The translations under genes were made by a program, and so were the position numbers. The notes under the pieces are model-generated. The model saw only the letters and a program-made list of their open reading frames with translations. It had not been told where the DNA came from and ran no database searches. From assembly GCA_963573305.1 (NCBI GenBank), contig OY754331.1, positions 14,914,868 to 14,978,867 of the forward strand: a stretch of 64,000 nucleotides of DNA. Reading direction: 5' to 3'. Of the stretch, positions 45,901-59,600 are shown piece by piece. Source of the DNA: Pyrrhosoma nymphula (taxonomy: Eukaryota; Arthropoda; Insecta; Odonata; Coenagrionidae). Within the stretch, counting starts at the first letter, position 1. The number at the start of each line of letters is the position of its first letter.

Positions 45901-47348
45901 TATCTCACGTCAGACTCCCTATCTCAATACCAAAATTTTACACCACTACACATAATCACCTCTCATTTGAAGTCTGCATTCGTGTTCTAGATATGGAGTC
46001 CCAATGTATTGTATTCAAATGAATGAAACAAGTAACATTTCTTTTTAATGTTTCTTTCAGTGACAATCCATGGTAGGCAATTCACTGCAAAAAACGAAGG
46101 CTCCTCATAATTCATTGAAGGTTCCCAAGCAGATTATCTATTATGCTACTAAAGTAATTTTCCTGTATTAACCAAACCAGTAATTTCATTTTCATGATCA
46201 ACTCTGTAGCCTATCTGGAAGGAAATATTGCTTGGTAACTTTTATTTATATTGTTGGTAATGTGAAAATCTTTATTTTGAGACCAGGATAAATATAGAAG
46301 CATTTTTTAATTCTGGAGATTTATGTCCATTAACAGTTATTCCTTCCCCATCAAAAGAGAATAAATAAAACCCATTATGAAATTCTGGTAGAAAAACTAT
46401 TCAAAATGCATGTTAGCAAAAAAAGCATGAAATGATTGCGCCTCTAATGTAAGGAATTCACTGAGGAAAAAACTGCCATTCAGAGTTTGAAATTCTCAAT
46501 TCAGCCACAATCAATGTAATTATGTGTTATTTAGAATTGCATCATATAGGTAATCACTGATTATGATTTTTACTCATTTAATGACAAATCAGTATCAAAA
46601 ATTAGTTATATTTGTCTGAGGAATTAGATAGGCTTTTGCATTTCACAGAGCACTCAAGACTTACAAATGAAAATAAGGGCATTTTTAATTTTCACTTTTT
46701 TCCCACAGCATGGCCAGCATTTTGTATGAAATGTAGACAACCTTCTAATACATTGGTTAAAACCATGTGGGCGTTACTTGAAAGTGTGGAGGGCCACAAA
46801 AAAATTAATATATTATCATAACGCTGGCTATACAATTTTTTCAAAGGTAAGTGGACAGGGAACAAGAAAAGACCTGGTCTGAATGACTTTTCTGTCCCTA
46901 GGTACCAAATGAAGTCACTTTTTTCACTTTTTATAACAACCTTAAAATTTTCCAGATAGATTCTTCCTACTCGGAAAATGTCCACCAGAATATTTCTACA
47001 AAAACTTTTCCATATGGGTAATATCCATGTTGATACTTTTCAGATAAAATATGAATAACTTAAATACAGTGCATTCCCACATGAACATCAATGAAGAAAG
47101 AAAATAAAAACAGTTACTACACAAAAATGGATGTAATGTATTCCCAATTTTAAATTGGTTTTCTGAAATCTTGGAATGCAGATTTTTATTAGTAAGCTAG
47201 AATGTGCTAACATAAAAATTCAAAGCTAATTAAAAATTATAGGAATATCTAATAGGAAATAACTGGAAAAACCTGACATGATTAAAAAATGTTTAATTGA
47301 TAAGTATATCACTACATTCATCAGACATTTGGCCGCTTTCGAATTTTT

Positions 47349-47497
47349 TTATTTGTACACATCTTTCTTATCGGCTTTATGCTCTGGATGAGCCTTAAGG
47401 GCTGTTCTTGTCAAATAAAGCCACCATTTTAAATGAGGAAATGTCCCTGCTGCTTTGGCAACATCGTGATATCTAACAAGTCTGCAAAACGTCCAGC
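47349..47497 (-). CDS. Last exon of unrecognised gene, copy C
   Basis: Acceptor CATTACAG then GCTGGACG; the long frame reads GWTFCRLVRYHDVAKAAGTF through HPEHKADKKDVYK, stop at 47349-47351. The frame in phase with the upstream exon instead stops after about 22 codons. Of the three copies this one has intact splice sites on both exons and no insertion. Function unknown. Confidence 0.4.
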
Positions 47498-47948
47498 CTG
47501 TAATGAAAATCAGGAAAAGAATGATAATTAACAACAGGGAATGGCACCATCAATGGTCCGAGCCTATCATAGTCTCTATACAAATTGAGCACATGGATTA
47601 GTTTAAACTGAATATTATAAGCCAATTCTAAATTCTCATCTAAATTACATTATTCCAAAGTACTTATGCGTACATGGTGACATTGCCTCAGACATAACAG
47701 AAGTAAAATTTTTCAATCCAAATTATTTTTTTAAATTAGTGAACTGCAAATTTACCATCTAAATATGAAAACCAACATCATGGTAATTCACGTTGGCAAG
47801 GGCAAAAATTCATGACTTTCCATTGACTCTACATCCCAAAATAAAAAATATTATCCAGTTACTATCAATCTTGTTAACACTGGGGAAAAATTATTTCAGG
47901 GAAAACTGAAATGGAAGTATTAAATGCATCTCTGCCAAAAATATATAC

Positions 47949-48144
47949 CTTTGATGTAGCCCTTAACATTTTGCTGTCTAGATTATCCATGTCATTTGAA
48001 CTTGATCCTGGAATGCCATGCCAATTGTAAAGGTAAATCTCTTCAGTAAACAGATTCATGTGCGGAATATCCCAACCATTATCATAGGCTTGGTAAAGAT
48101 GCCCACTGCACCTCTGTAAACCAGCACCCATGGCCTGAGTAAAT
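47949..48144 (-). CDS. Upstream exon of unrecognised gene, copy C
   Basis: Acceptor TTTTCCTTTGCAG and donor AAG|GTATAT bound a 196-bp exon that is open throughout: FTQAMGAGLQRCSGHLYQAY, DNGWDIPHMNLF, EEIYLYNWHGIPGSSSND, MDNLDSKMLRATSK. It starts with one base of a split codon and ends in phase 0. Six bases (LY) are present here but not in copy A. The protein family is not recognised. A start codon would lie far upstream, perhaps near 51.5 kb. Confidence 0.5.
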
Positions 48145-48210
48145 CTGCAAAGGAAAATATTGGTGAACATTTATTTTAATAAATAGAAAATGACTAAATA
48201 TATCCATAAA

Positions 48211-48340
48211 CCCTTTTACTGCCAGCCCATTTCAGGTGGATGTGCGAAGACTGCCAAGATGATTTTCAGGTTTTTTAAGTTGGGCCATTAAATTCCGGTA
48301 TTCTAAGTTGGGCTGATAAATCGGTCCATGGCAGTTTTCG
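48211..48340. mobile_element. Truncated TTAA-type MITE, copy C
   Basis: Begins CCCTTTTACTGCCAGC like the elements at 17224 and 21291 but loses similarity after about 130 bp. The breakpoint coincides with the end of block C. Confidence 0.75.
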
Positions 48341-49930
48341 CGAAGCTCATTAACACAAAAACTGAAACCCCAGGAAAGCTATCTATTGCATATACAAGAC
48401 CAGAAAAATACTTATAAATTCTAAAAATATATTAGGAAGAAAATGAACAATAATAATAACATAGCAATGCTTGTTAGGTAAGATGGAAAAGTTACTTTAG
48501 ATGACAAGGTAAAGGCAGATGAGCTAAATAAATGGTACGCCAGCAGCTATAAGGGGTGAAAAAATATTTCAGTTTTCCTACAAACAATAATCACAAAGAT
48601 CTTATGTTATTACCGGAATGCCATGTACCAAATGGTCTTAAGACTTTACAACATCTTAGAATAACCGGGGTAGGTATAACAGTGCATTAACTGATCAACT
48701 CTCTTATCTACTAAGCAATGAATTGAAACTAGGGAAAGGAATAATAACAAATATAAAGTTTTTATTTCACAAGGCAATCCCTTAAGTTATATTTTTAATG
48801 AAAAAAAAATGAAAAGCCAACCCTGGTTTAATTGCACATTGAATAAACTTTAATGAAATGGACAATGAACTTCAGATGAACAGAATAACACTTGCACATG
48901 AGAATATTTCCAACCTTTGATGCTGACAAAAGTATAAACAAAAAATAATTAGTCAGCTTTATTTGGGGTTGACTTAAGCCCCCTCAGCCATATAGCCCCT
49001 TGTAGAGGTTTCAAATCATTTTCAATGTTCAACAACTTTGAAGATTTGAAAATATCACCAGAAAGTGCAAACAAGATTTTTTTAATATGTGGTAAACATC
49101 AGGATTATTAGACTTACATCCTTACAGAAAAAAACACTGCAGGAAAACACACAAGAAGGGAGTGAAAAAAACCTGCGAAACCTACTGATAGTTATGTTTT
49201 GCAGCATCAAAAACACATTTAAATTAATATTTGGGGTAAAAAAATCTCTTAAGCCAAAATATAAATGGTGAGTTAACAGACAGGTGATTATTGCAGCGTG
49301 TTGATCTCCTGATTACACCAAGACAATGGAGGCAGGCAAGCAGCGAAGCAAGCAATGAAGCAGGCACGATGAGTAGCAGAGACAAGTGGAGCCTAGGCCA
49401 ACGGCAAAGTATGAGCTCAAGGAGATGGGAGATAGCACGAAGTCCTCTTCAAAAAGGCCATGTCCTTCGAGGGGGGTGCGAAGGTCAGCAGCTGCTCCAG
49501 CACAAATATGGCAAAAGAAAAGAGCATTAGTTTTAGCATGAAATAAAAACACCAAATGGAGGGAAAGAAAAAAATCAAGATAAGTCCAGGGGATATTACA
49601 TGGGGGATGTTACATAAGGAACCTACAAGAAAAAAACTAGTAAGTTGATGCTACAATGGAGGGTGACAACCCTCCATTGTAGGCCCGATTTTCCTATGGA
49701 TCTGTACATTAGAACTAAGAGTAACTTTGGATAATATAGTAGGTATAAGGTAATATTTCACCAAATATGAGCCTATAACAAAAGAAAAAACTATACACCT
49801 AACAGGCAAAAACAAATTCATGCTTGTATAATATGCATACAGTACATATATACTTACTATGCCATCATTAAATTCACAAATAAAAATTCCTGCCTAATTT
49901 GTAAGCTAAGCCATTTGATCACCAGATATG
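48341..49930. other. No gene recognised
   Basis: AT-rich. Open frames near 49090-49555 lack motifs. A short GC-richer part at 49310-49500 has GA-rich sequence on the plus strand. Confidence 0.35.
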
Positions 49931-50092
49931 TTAACACATTCAATGCGGGCCCGATTTCCATGGAAGTCGTCAAAATCGGCTTTAAAAGATTTGAAGGGCT
50001 TCGGAATGGAACGACCACGTCAATTGACGTAATCCGTCAGTCAGTGTAGCCAGGAGCACATCCATTCACATGCTCCGCATTGAATGTGTTAA
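49931..50092. mobile_element. TTAA-type MITE with perfect 18-bp termini
   Basis: TTAACACATTCAATGCGG at the left is exactly the reverse complement of the right end, TTAA included. Total 162 bp. The terminal sequence resembles that of the exon MITE at 20906-21130 (TTAACCCATTCAAGGC). Confidence 0.85.
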
Positions 50093-50689
50093 TATAATAC
50101 ACCACATAGGTTAGGCAGAATGAAGCAGAATGTAAATATACCTTCCTAAGCAGAACTTAATATTCATTCCTAGGAATGTGTCCTATATCATTCAGTTGCA
50201 ACAATACAGCAAAAGTAAACTATGCCTAATAAATGGCACATTCGAATACAAACCTGTCATCATTAAGTTCAACCCTCAACCCTAATTGTCCCACCTAATA
50301 CGTCAGCTAAATCACTTTAATTCACCCCCCACATCTCCCCATATTGGTAGTCCATCTTAGGCATCTCCAAGATGAAGACTAGTATCCTAACCCTAAACAA
50401 GAACCTAATTGACAGGAAGACCAAGGACCTCTCTCTCTCTCTCAAAGATGACACATGCAAGAGGATTTTCAACATAGGACTAATAATCATTCAAATCATC
50501 ATGGCCCCAGAAGGGCCCTGAGTATAACTGTGCTACCGGATTTAAGTAATTTCTCCATGAGGAAGAAAGCTCCATGGAGCTATAAAAGGCTATGTTCCTT
50601 GAGATCAAAGAGAGATTGTACCAAGGTGAAATTGGGTATGACAAAAACAAAGATGAAATAGGATGGTTACTGTGGAACGTGTATTGGTA
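50093..50689. other. No gene recognised
   Basis: Contains a short (CT)n run at 50430-50443; otherwise unassigned. Confidence 0.35.
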
Positions 50690-51540
50690 GAGTAAGAAAG
50701 AGAAATTGCTCAGGTTTCCAGTTGCCACCCAAAGAGGTACCAAGCCAGCTCGCTGGAGCCCACTTCCGGCATTCGTCAAAAAGAGAAGACGAAGGCCGAT
50801 GGCCGGTCCATCACGCCGCTCCTGCAGATCTCCGAATCGATCTCTGCAGAGAGAGACGTCATACTGTGCCATGTTACAGTGCCCTTCAAAAAGGGAAACA
50901 CTGCCTTCAGAAAAATTGTGAAATTTCATTTAAGTAGCTTTTTTTTGTTTAACATTTTTGTAAAGCTTACAGAGTTTAAATTTTTGGAATTTTTAATGTA
51001 GTTAGTCAAAAAGCAAATAATTATGTTTGGCGCACGACGGAATATGAAGTACTACACGTTCTTCATACCCCATCGCGAATGTTACATAATAGTAAGCAAT
51101 GCAGTTCAGTGCTTAATACTTTATTACATTAGCATAACGGAATATTAAGCACACCATTTGTGCATAATACCTCGTTACGTTTACGACGATGCAAAAAACC
51201 TATACCTATGTACCTTGTGTATTTCAGTAATAACACCTATTCAATAATTGCCTACCTATTTTTTATTAGCTAAAGTCACTTTAATTTCTCCCTCCAAGTC
51301 TTTAAGTTATGTTTATGACCCTTAAGCCACATCGGTGGCCCTACCGCGAATGAGGCCTTGTCTGAAGCTAACGCAGAACCCTACACACTTCACCTGGGTG
51401 CGCAAAACAGACGGATAGATGGGTGAATACGGGAACCCTCTATCCACCATCAGGCACACGGAGAGGAGTCGAATCCCTACCTGGAATATTATCAGCAAGG
51501 TCCACCGGTGGCAGCACTTCGTCGCTTTCCCTCGCCGATC
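50690..51540 (-). repeat. Region paralogous to 26730-27770, with exon-like segment
   Basis: Shares two blocks with the region upstream of copy B. It includes the sequence matching the candidate first exon (51532-51481, donor GTAGGG), but the start codon is AGG here. An open minus-strand frame at 50480-50929 covers the first block, but its frame is not kept in the paralogue, so it is not called as coding. Confidence 0.6.
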
Positions 51541-51574
51541 CCTCGAAGCACACGCATGTTAATCACCTTACACT

Positions 51575-51713
51575 AATTCACAGCACTAGAATGACCATGC
51601 ACAATTGAAATGACCATACACAAATTCACACAGCACTAGAATGACCATACACTAATTCACAGCACTGGAAAGACCATACACTAATTCACAGCACTGGAAT
51701 GACCATACACTAT
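51575..51713. repeat. 29-bp minisatellite
   Basis: GACCATACACTAATTCACAG recurs with spacings of 31, 29 and 29 bp (starts near 51612, 51643, 51672, 51701), preceded by one degenerate unit. Confidence 0.85.
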
Positions 51714-52267
51714 ATAGAAATCACTAACACTTTCTTCATTGCATTTCAGACACAAATGCTGGAGCAAATTATGTTTTATCTTCATGTGAAGCTGGCATAA
51801 TTCCCAGGCAGAAAGAGTGGTGATGAATTTGGTTTGTTGAATGCTCTCTTCAGCTGATGCAGTATACCTAACATTGTGAATTATCTGCGTACTATATGGA
51901 TGGGAACCCGTCAAGTACAGGTATTTAGTGTATAAAATTGGCTAAGGAACCTCCAGCCGAAAGATTTGACTTACAATATGAACCGTTTCATTTTTATTAC
52001 CTAATAAACTGTCTAAGAATAGCCCTTTCTGCACGGTCATTAACAAGCAACAGAGAATGAATCCTTTGGGAATATCCAACTAATTTGACAATCATTACCT
52101 TAAAAAAAAAGTTAATAGCCCGTAAAAAAAAAGAAAGAGACTGAGATATATGTTCTGCGTACACCTACATTGACCAGCAAAGAAAAAATGGGGTCGACAA
52201 AAGTGCTATCACTGACAACAAGCTCTTACATCCCTAAATGTAAGCATACAAAAACATAGGTAGAAGA
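51714..52267. other. No feature recognised
   Basis: AT-rich spacer between the minisatellite and the satellite array. Confidence 0.4.
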
Positions 52268-54660
52268 TCTGCCTGAATATTAAGGTGCACAAGAAATATA
52301 AGTTACTTACATGTGGGAGTACACCATTTTGATCACATTTCTACCACAGGCGGTATCTAACCAATGCTAATAGAAAAATGGTTAAGTCACAGAATGAGCA
52401 CGACTGGATAATACTAACATATAAGATTCCTCGCTGACTAACAATCGCCTAACCTAAGAATAACACGCCTAATTATTCACTTTCAGATACAAGTAAGATT
52501 TTTTCTAAATGATGTTCTATTGATAAAATATCACTGACTAATTTTCACATGCAAATTTCACCTTTGAAAGCCAGGATGCCATTTCGAATTATGGTCATGG
52601 GCCAGAAACGTCTGATTAAAAGGTGAACAAGAAATATTAGCCAATTGCATGTGAGAGTATGCCATTTTGATGATATTTATAACACTGGCAGTAACTGACT
52701 GATCCTATTATTATCCAAATTTATCATTTATCCGAATACACATCTAATTATTCAATTTCACATACGAGTATGATATTTTCTACACTACGTTCTATCGATT
52801 AAATTTTTTTAACCTAACTTTCCCTTGCAAGTTTCACCTTAGAAGGTCAGGATTCCATTTCAAATTATGGTCATGGGACAGAAACTACTGATCAAAAGGT
52901 GAACAAGAAATATTACCCAATTGCATGTGAGAGTATGCCATTTTGATCATATTTTTAACACGGGCGGTAACTGACAGATCCTATTACTATCCGAATATAC
53001 AGCTAATTATTCATTTTCATATAAGTGTAGGATTTTTTCGTTGTGACATTCTTTCGATAAAATATCTCTTTCCTTAACTTTCACACGCAAATTTCACCTT
53101 TGAAGGCCAGGATGCCATTTCAAATTATGGTCATGGCCCAGAAACGCCTGATTAAAAGGTGAACAAGAAATATTACCCAATTGCATGTGAGAGCATGCCA
53201 CTTTGATTATGTTTTAACACGGGCGGTAACTGACGAATCCTATCATTATCCGAATTTATTATTTATCCGAATACACACCTAGTTAATCAATTTCATATAA
53301 GAGTCGGATTTTTTCGTCCTGACGTGCTATCGATTAAATATCACTTACCCTAACTTTCACACGCAAATGTCACCTTTGAAGGAAAGGATGCCATTTCAAA
53401 TTATGGTCATGGGCCAGAAACGCCTGATTAAAAGGTGAACAAGAAATATTACCCTATTGCATGTGAGAGCATGCCACTTTGATTATATTTTAACACAGGC
53501 GGTAACTGACGAATCCTATCATTATTCCAATTTATTATTTATCCGAATACACGCCTAGTTAATCAATTTCATATAAGAGTCGGATTTTTTCGTCCTGACG
53601 TGCTATCGATTAAATACCACTTACCCTAACTTTCACACGCAAATTTCACCTTTGAAGGCAAGGATGCCATTTCAAATTATGGTCATGGCCCAGAAACGCC
53701 TGATTAAAAGGTGAACAAGAAATATTACCCAATTGCATGTGAGAGCATGCCACTTTGATTATATTTTAACACGGGCGGTAACTGACGAATCCAATCATTA
53801 TCCGAATTTATTATTTATCCGAATACACGCCTAGTTAATCAATTTCATATAAGAGTCGGATTTTTTCGTCCTGAAGTGCTATCGATTAAATATCACTTAC
53901 CCTAACTTTCACACGCAAATTTCACCTTTGAAGGCCAGGATGCCATTTCAAATTATGGTCATGGGCCAGAAACGCCTGATTAAAAGGTGAACAAGAAATA
54001 TTACCCAATTGCATGTGAGAGCATGCCACTTTGATTATATTTTAACACGGGCGGTAACTGACGAATCCTATCTTTATCCGAATTTATTATTTATCCGAAT
54101 ACACGCCTAGTTAATCAATTTCATATAAGAGTCGGATTTTTTTCGTCCTGACGTTCTATCGATCAAATATCACTTACCCTAACTTTCACACGCAAATTTC
54201 ACCTTTGAACTCCAGGATGCCATTTCAAATTATGGTCATGGCCCAGAAACGCCTGATTAAAAGGTGAACAAGAAATATTACCCAATTGCATGTGAGAGCA
54301 TGCCACTTTGATTATATTTTAACACGGGCGGTAACTGACGAATCCTATCTTTATCCGAATTTATTATTTATCCGAATACACGCCTAGTTAATCAATTTCA
54401 TATAAGAGTCGGATTTTTTCGTCCTGACGTGCTATCGATTAAATATCACTTACCCTAACTTTCACACGCAAATTTCAACTTTGAAGGCCAGGATGCCATT
54501 TCAAATTATGGTCATGGCCCAGAAACGCCTGATTAAAAGGTGAACAAGAAATATTACCCAATTGCATGTGAGAGCATGCCACTTTGATTATGTTTTAACA
54601 CGGGCGGTAACTGACGAATCCTATCTTTATCCGAATTTATTATTTATCCGAATACACGCT

Positions 54661-56600
54661 TAGTACTTCAATTTCATATAAGAGTCGGATTTTTTCGTCC
54701 TGACGTGCTATCGATTAAATATCACTTACCCTAACTTTCACACGCAAATTTCACCTTTGAAGGCCAGGATGCCATTTCAAATTATGGTCATGGCCCAGAA
54801 ACGCCTGATTAAAAGGTGAACAAGAAATATTACCTAATTGCATGTGAGAGCATGCCACTTTGATTATGTTTTAACACTGGCGGTAACTGACGAATCCTAT
54901 CTTTATCCGAATTTATTATTTATCCGGATACACGCCTAGTTAATCAATTTCATATAAGAGTCGGATTTTTTCGTCCTGACGTTCTATCGATTAAATATCA
55001 CTTACCCTAACTTTCACACGCAAATTTCACCTTTGAACTCCAGGATGCCATTTCAAATTATGGTCATGGCCCAGAAACGCCTGATTAAAAGGTGAACAAG
55101 AAATATTACCCAATTGCATGTGAGAGCATGCCACTTTGATTATATTTTAACACGGGCGGTAACTGACGAATCCTATCTTTATCCGAATTTATTATTTATC
55201 CGAATACACGCTTAGTACTTCAATTTCATATAAGAGTCGGATTTTTTCGTCCTGACGTGCTATCGATTAAATATCACTTACCCTAACTTTCACACGCAAA
55301 TTTCACCTTTGAAGGCCAAAATGCCATTTCAAATTATGGTCATGGCCCAGAAACGCCTGATGAAAAGGTGAACAAGAAATATTACCCAATTGCATGTGAG
55401 AGCATAACACTTTGATTATGTTTTAACACGGGCGGTAACTGACGAATCCTATCTTTATCCGAATTTATTATTTATCCGAATACACGCCTAGTTAATCAAT
55501 TTCATATAAGAGTCGGATTTTTTCGTCCTGACGTGCTATCGATTAAATATCACTTACCCCAACTTTCACACGCAAATTTCACCTTTGAAGTCCAGGATGC
55601 CATTTCAAATTATGGTCATGGCCCAGAAACGCCTGATTAAAAGGTGAACAAGAAATATTACCCAATTGCTTTGTGAGAGCATGCCACTTTGATTATGTAT
55701 TAACACGGGCGGTAACTGACGAATCCTATCATTATCCGAATTTATTATTTATCCGAATACACGCTTAGTACTTCAATTTCATATAAGAGTCGGATTTTTT
55801 CGTCCTGACGTGCTATCGATTAAATATCACTTACCCTAACTTTCACACGCAAATTTCACCTTTGAAGTCCAGGATGCCATTTCAAATTATGGTCATGGCC
55901 CAGAAACGCCTGATTAAAAGGTGAACAAGAAATATTACCCAATTGCATGTGAGAGCATGCCACTTTGATTATATTTTAACACGGGCGGTAACTTACGAAT
56001 CCTATCATTATCCGAAATTATTATTTATCCGAATACACGCCTAGTTAATCAATTTCATATAAGAGTCGGATTTTTTCGTGTTGACGTGCTATCGATTAAA
56101 TATCACTTACCCTAACTTTCACACGCAAATTTCACCTTTGAAGTCCAGGATGCCATTTCAAATTATGGTCATGGCCCAGAAACGCCTGATTAAAAGGTGA
56201 ACAAGAAATATTACCCAATTGCATGTGAGAGCATGCCACTTTAATTATATTTTAACACGGGCGGTAACTGACGAATCTTATCTTTATCCGAATTTATTAT
56301 TTATCCGAATACACGCTTAGTACTTCAATTTCATATAAGAGTCTGATTTTTTCGTCCTGACGTGCTATCGATTAAATATCACTTACCCTAACTTTCACAC
56401 GCAAATTTCACCTTTGAAGGCCAGGATGCCATTTCAAATTATGGTCATGGGCCAGAAACGCCTGATTAAAAGGTGAACAAGAAATATTACCCAATTGCAT
56501 GTGAGAGCATGCCACTTTGATTATATTTTAACACGGGCGGTAACTGACGAATCCTATCTTTATCCGAATTTATTATTTATCCGAATACACGCCTAGTTAA
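54661..56600. repeat. Dimeric higher-order subarray in satellite
   Basis: The variant CTTAGTACTTCAATTTC replaces CCTAGTTAATCAATTTC in every second monomer: 54661, 55213, 55766, 56318 (spacing 552-553 bp). That is a two-monomer repeat for about four rounds. Confidence 0.8.
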
Positions 56601-59600
56601 TCAATTTCATATAAGAGTCGGATTTTTTCGTCCTGACGTTCTATCGATTAAATATCACTTACCCTAACTTTCACACGCAAATTTCACCTTTGAAGGCCAG
56701 GATGCCATTTAAAATTATGGTCATGGCCCAGAAACGCCTGATTAAAAGGTGAACAAGAAATATTACCCAATTGCATGTGAGAGCATGCCACTTTGATTAT
56801 ATTTTAACACGGGCGGTAACTGACGAATCCTATCTTTATCCGAATTTATTATTTATCCGAATACACGCCTAGTTAATCAATTTCATATAAGAGTCTGATT
56901 TTTTCGTCCTGACGTGCTATCGATTAAATATCACTTACCCTAAATTTCACACGCAAATTTCACCTTTGAAGGCCAGGATGCCATTTCAAATTATGGTCAT
57001 GGCCCAGAAACGCCTGATTAAAAGGTGAACAAGAAATATTACCCAATTGCATGTGAGAGCATGCCACTTTGATTATATTTTAACACGGGCGGTAACTGAC
57101 GAATCCTATCTTTATCCGAATTTATTATTTATCCGAATACACGCCTAGTTAATCAATTTCATATAAGAGTCTGATTTTTTCGTCCTGACGTGCTATCGAT
57201 TAAATATCACTTACCCTAGCTTTCACACGCAAATTTCACCTTTGAAGGCCAGGATGCCATTTCAAATTTTGGTCATGGCCCAGAAACGCCTGATTAAAAG
57301 GTGAACAAGAAATATTACCCAATTGCATGTGAGAGCATGCCACTTTGATTATATTTTAACACGGGCGGTAACTGACGAATCCTATCTTTATCCGAATTTA
57401 TTATTTATCCGAATACACGCCTAGTTAATCAATTTCATATAAGAGTCGGATTTTTTCGTCCTGACGTGCTATCGATTAAATATCACTTACCCTAACTTTC
57501 ACACGCAAATTACACCTTTGAAGGCCAGGATGCCATTTCAAATTATGGTCATGGCCCAGAAACGCCTGATTAAAAGGTGAACAAGAAATATTACCTAATT
57601 GCATGTGAGAGCATGCCACTTTGATTATATTTTAACACGGGCGGTAACTGTAAATCCTATCTTTATCCGAATTTATTATTTATCCGAATACACGCTTAGT
57701 ACTTCAATTTCATATAAGAGTCGGATTTTTTCGTCCTGACATGCTATCGATTAAATATCACTTACCCTAACTTTCACACGCAAATTTCACCTTTGAAGGC
57801 CAGGATGCCATTTCAAATTATGGTCATGGCCCAGAAACGCCTGATTAAAAGGTGAACAAGAAATATAACCTAATTGCATGTGAGAGCATGCCACTTTGAT
57901 TATATTTTAACACGGGCGGTAACTGACGAATCCTATCTTTATCCGAATTTATTATTTATCCGAATACACGCTTAGTACTTCAATTTCATATAAGAGTCGG
58001 ATTTTTTCGTCCTGACGTGCTATCGATTAAATATCACTTACCCTAACTTTCACACGCAATTTTCACCTTTGAAGGCCAGGATGCCATTTCAAATTATGGT
58101 CATGGCCCAGAAACGCCTGATTAAAAGGTGAACAAGAAATATTACCTAATTGCATGTGAGAGCATGCCACTTTGATTATATTTTAACACGGGCTGTAACT
58201 GACGAATCCTATCTTTATCCGAATTTATTATTTATCCGAATACACGCCTAGTTAATCAATTTCATATAAGAGTCGGATTTTTTCGTCCTGACGTTCTATC
58301 GATTAAATATCACTTACCCTAACTTTCACACGCAAATTTCACCTTTGAACTCCAGGATGCCATTTCAAATTATGGTCATGGCCCAGAAACGCCTGATTAA
58401 AAGGTGAACAAGAAATATTACCCAATTGCATGTGAGAGCATGCCACTTTTATTATATTTTAACACGGGCGGTAACTGACGAATCCTATCTTTATCTGAAT
58501 TTATTATTTATCCGAATACACGCCTAGTTAATCAATTTCATATAAGAGTCGGATTTTTTCGTCCTGACGTGCTATCGATTAAATATCACTTACCCTAACT
58601 TTCACACGCAAATTTCACCTTTGAAGGCCAGGATGCCATTTCAAATTATGGTCATGGCCCAGAAACGCCTGATTAAAAGGTGAACAAGAAATATTACCCA
58701 ATTGCATGTGACAGCATGCCACTTTGATTATATTTTAACACTGGCGGTAACTGACGAATCCTATCTTTATCCGAATTTATCATTTATCCGAATACACGCT
58801 TAGTACTTCAATTTCATATAAGAGTCTGATTTTTTCGTCCTGACATGCTATCGATTAAATATCACTTACCCTAACTTTCACACGCAAATTTCACCTTTGA
58901 ACTCCAGGATGCCATTTCAAATTATGGTCATGGCCCAGAAACGCCTGATTAAAAGGTGAACAAGAAATATTACCCAATTGCATGTGAGAGCATGCCACTT
59001 TGATTATATTTTAACACGGGCGGTAACTGACGAATCCTATCTTTATCCGAATTTATTATTTATCCGAATACACGCCTAGTTAATCAATTTCATATAAGAG
59101 TCGGATTTTTTCGTCCTGACGTTCTATCGATTAAATATCACTTACCCTAACTTTCACACGCAAATTTCACATTTGAACTCCAGGATGCAATTTCAAATTA
59201 TGGTCATGGCCCAGAAACGCCTGATTAAAAGGTGAACAAGAAATATTACCCAATTGCATGTGAGAGCATGCCACTTTGATTATGTTTTAACACGGGCGGT
59301 AACTGACGAATCCTATCTTTATCCAAATTTATTATTTATCCGAATACACGCCTAGTTAATCAATTTCATATAAGAGTTGGATTTTTTCGTCCTGTCGTTC
59401 TATCGATTAAATATCACTTACCCTAACTTTCACACGCAAATTTCACATTTGAACTCCAGGATGCAATTTCAAATTATGGTCATGGCCCAGAAACGCCTGA
59501 TTAAAAGGTGAACAAGAAATATTACCCAATTGCATGTGAGAGCATGCCACTTTGATTATGTTTTAACACGGGCGGTAACTGACGAATCCTATCTTTATCC

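Larger units (their letters stand above)
43001..48340. repeat. Duplicated block, copy C
   Basis: Matches copy A from TAATGTTTGAAAACAA at its left end and stops inside the TTAA MITE at GGTCCATGGCAGTT. Left of about 46650 it is closer to A (including a segment at 46355-46480 that B lacks). From about 46800 to 47870 it is almost identical to B. It lacks the solo LTR, the exon MITE and the long-arm transposon. Confidence 0.9.

Noticed and set aside
50480..50929. 149-codon minus-strand gene
   Set aside because: The paralogous stretch near 26740-26990 shares nucleotides but not the reading frame.
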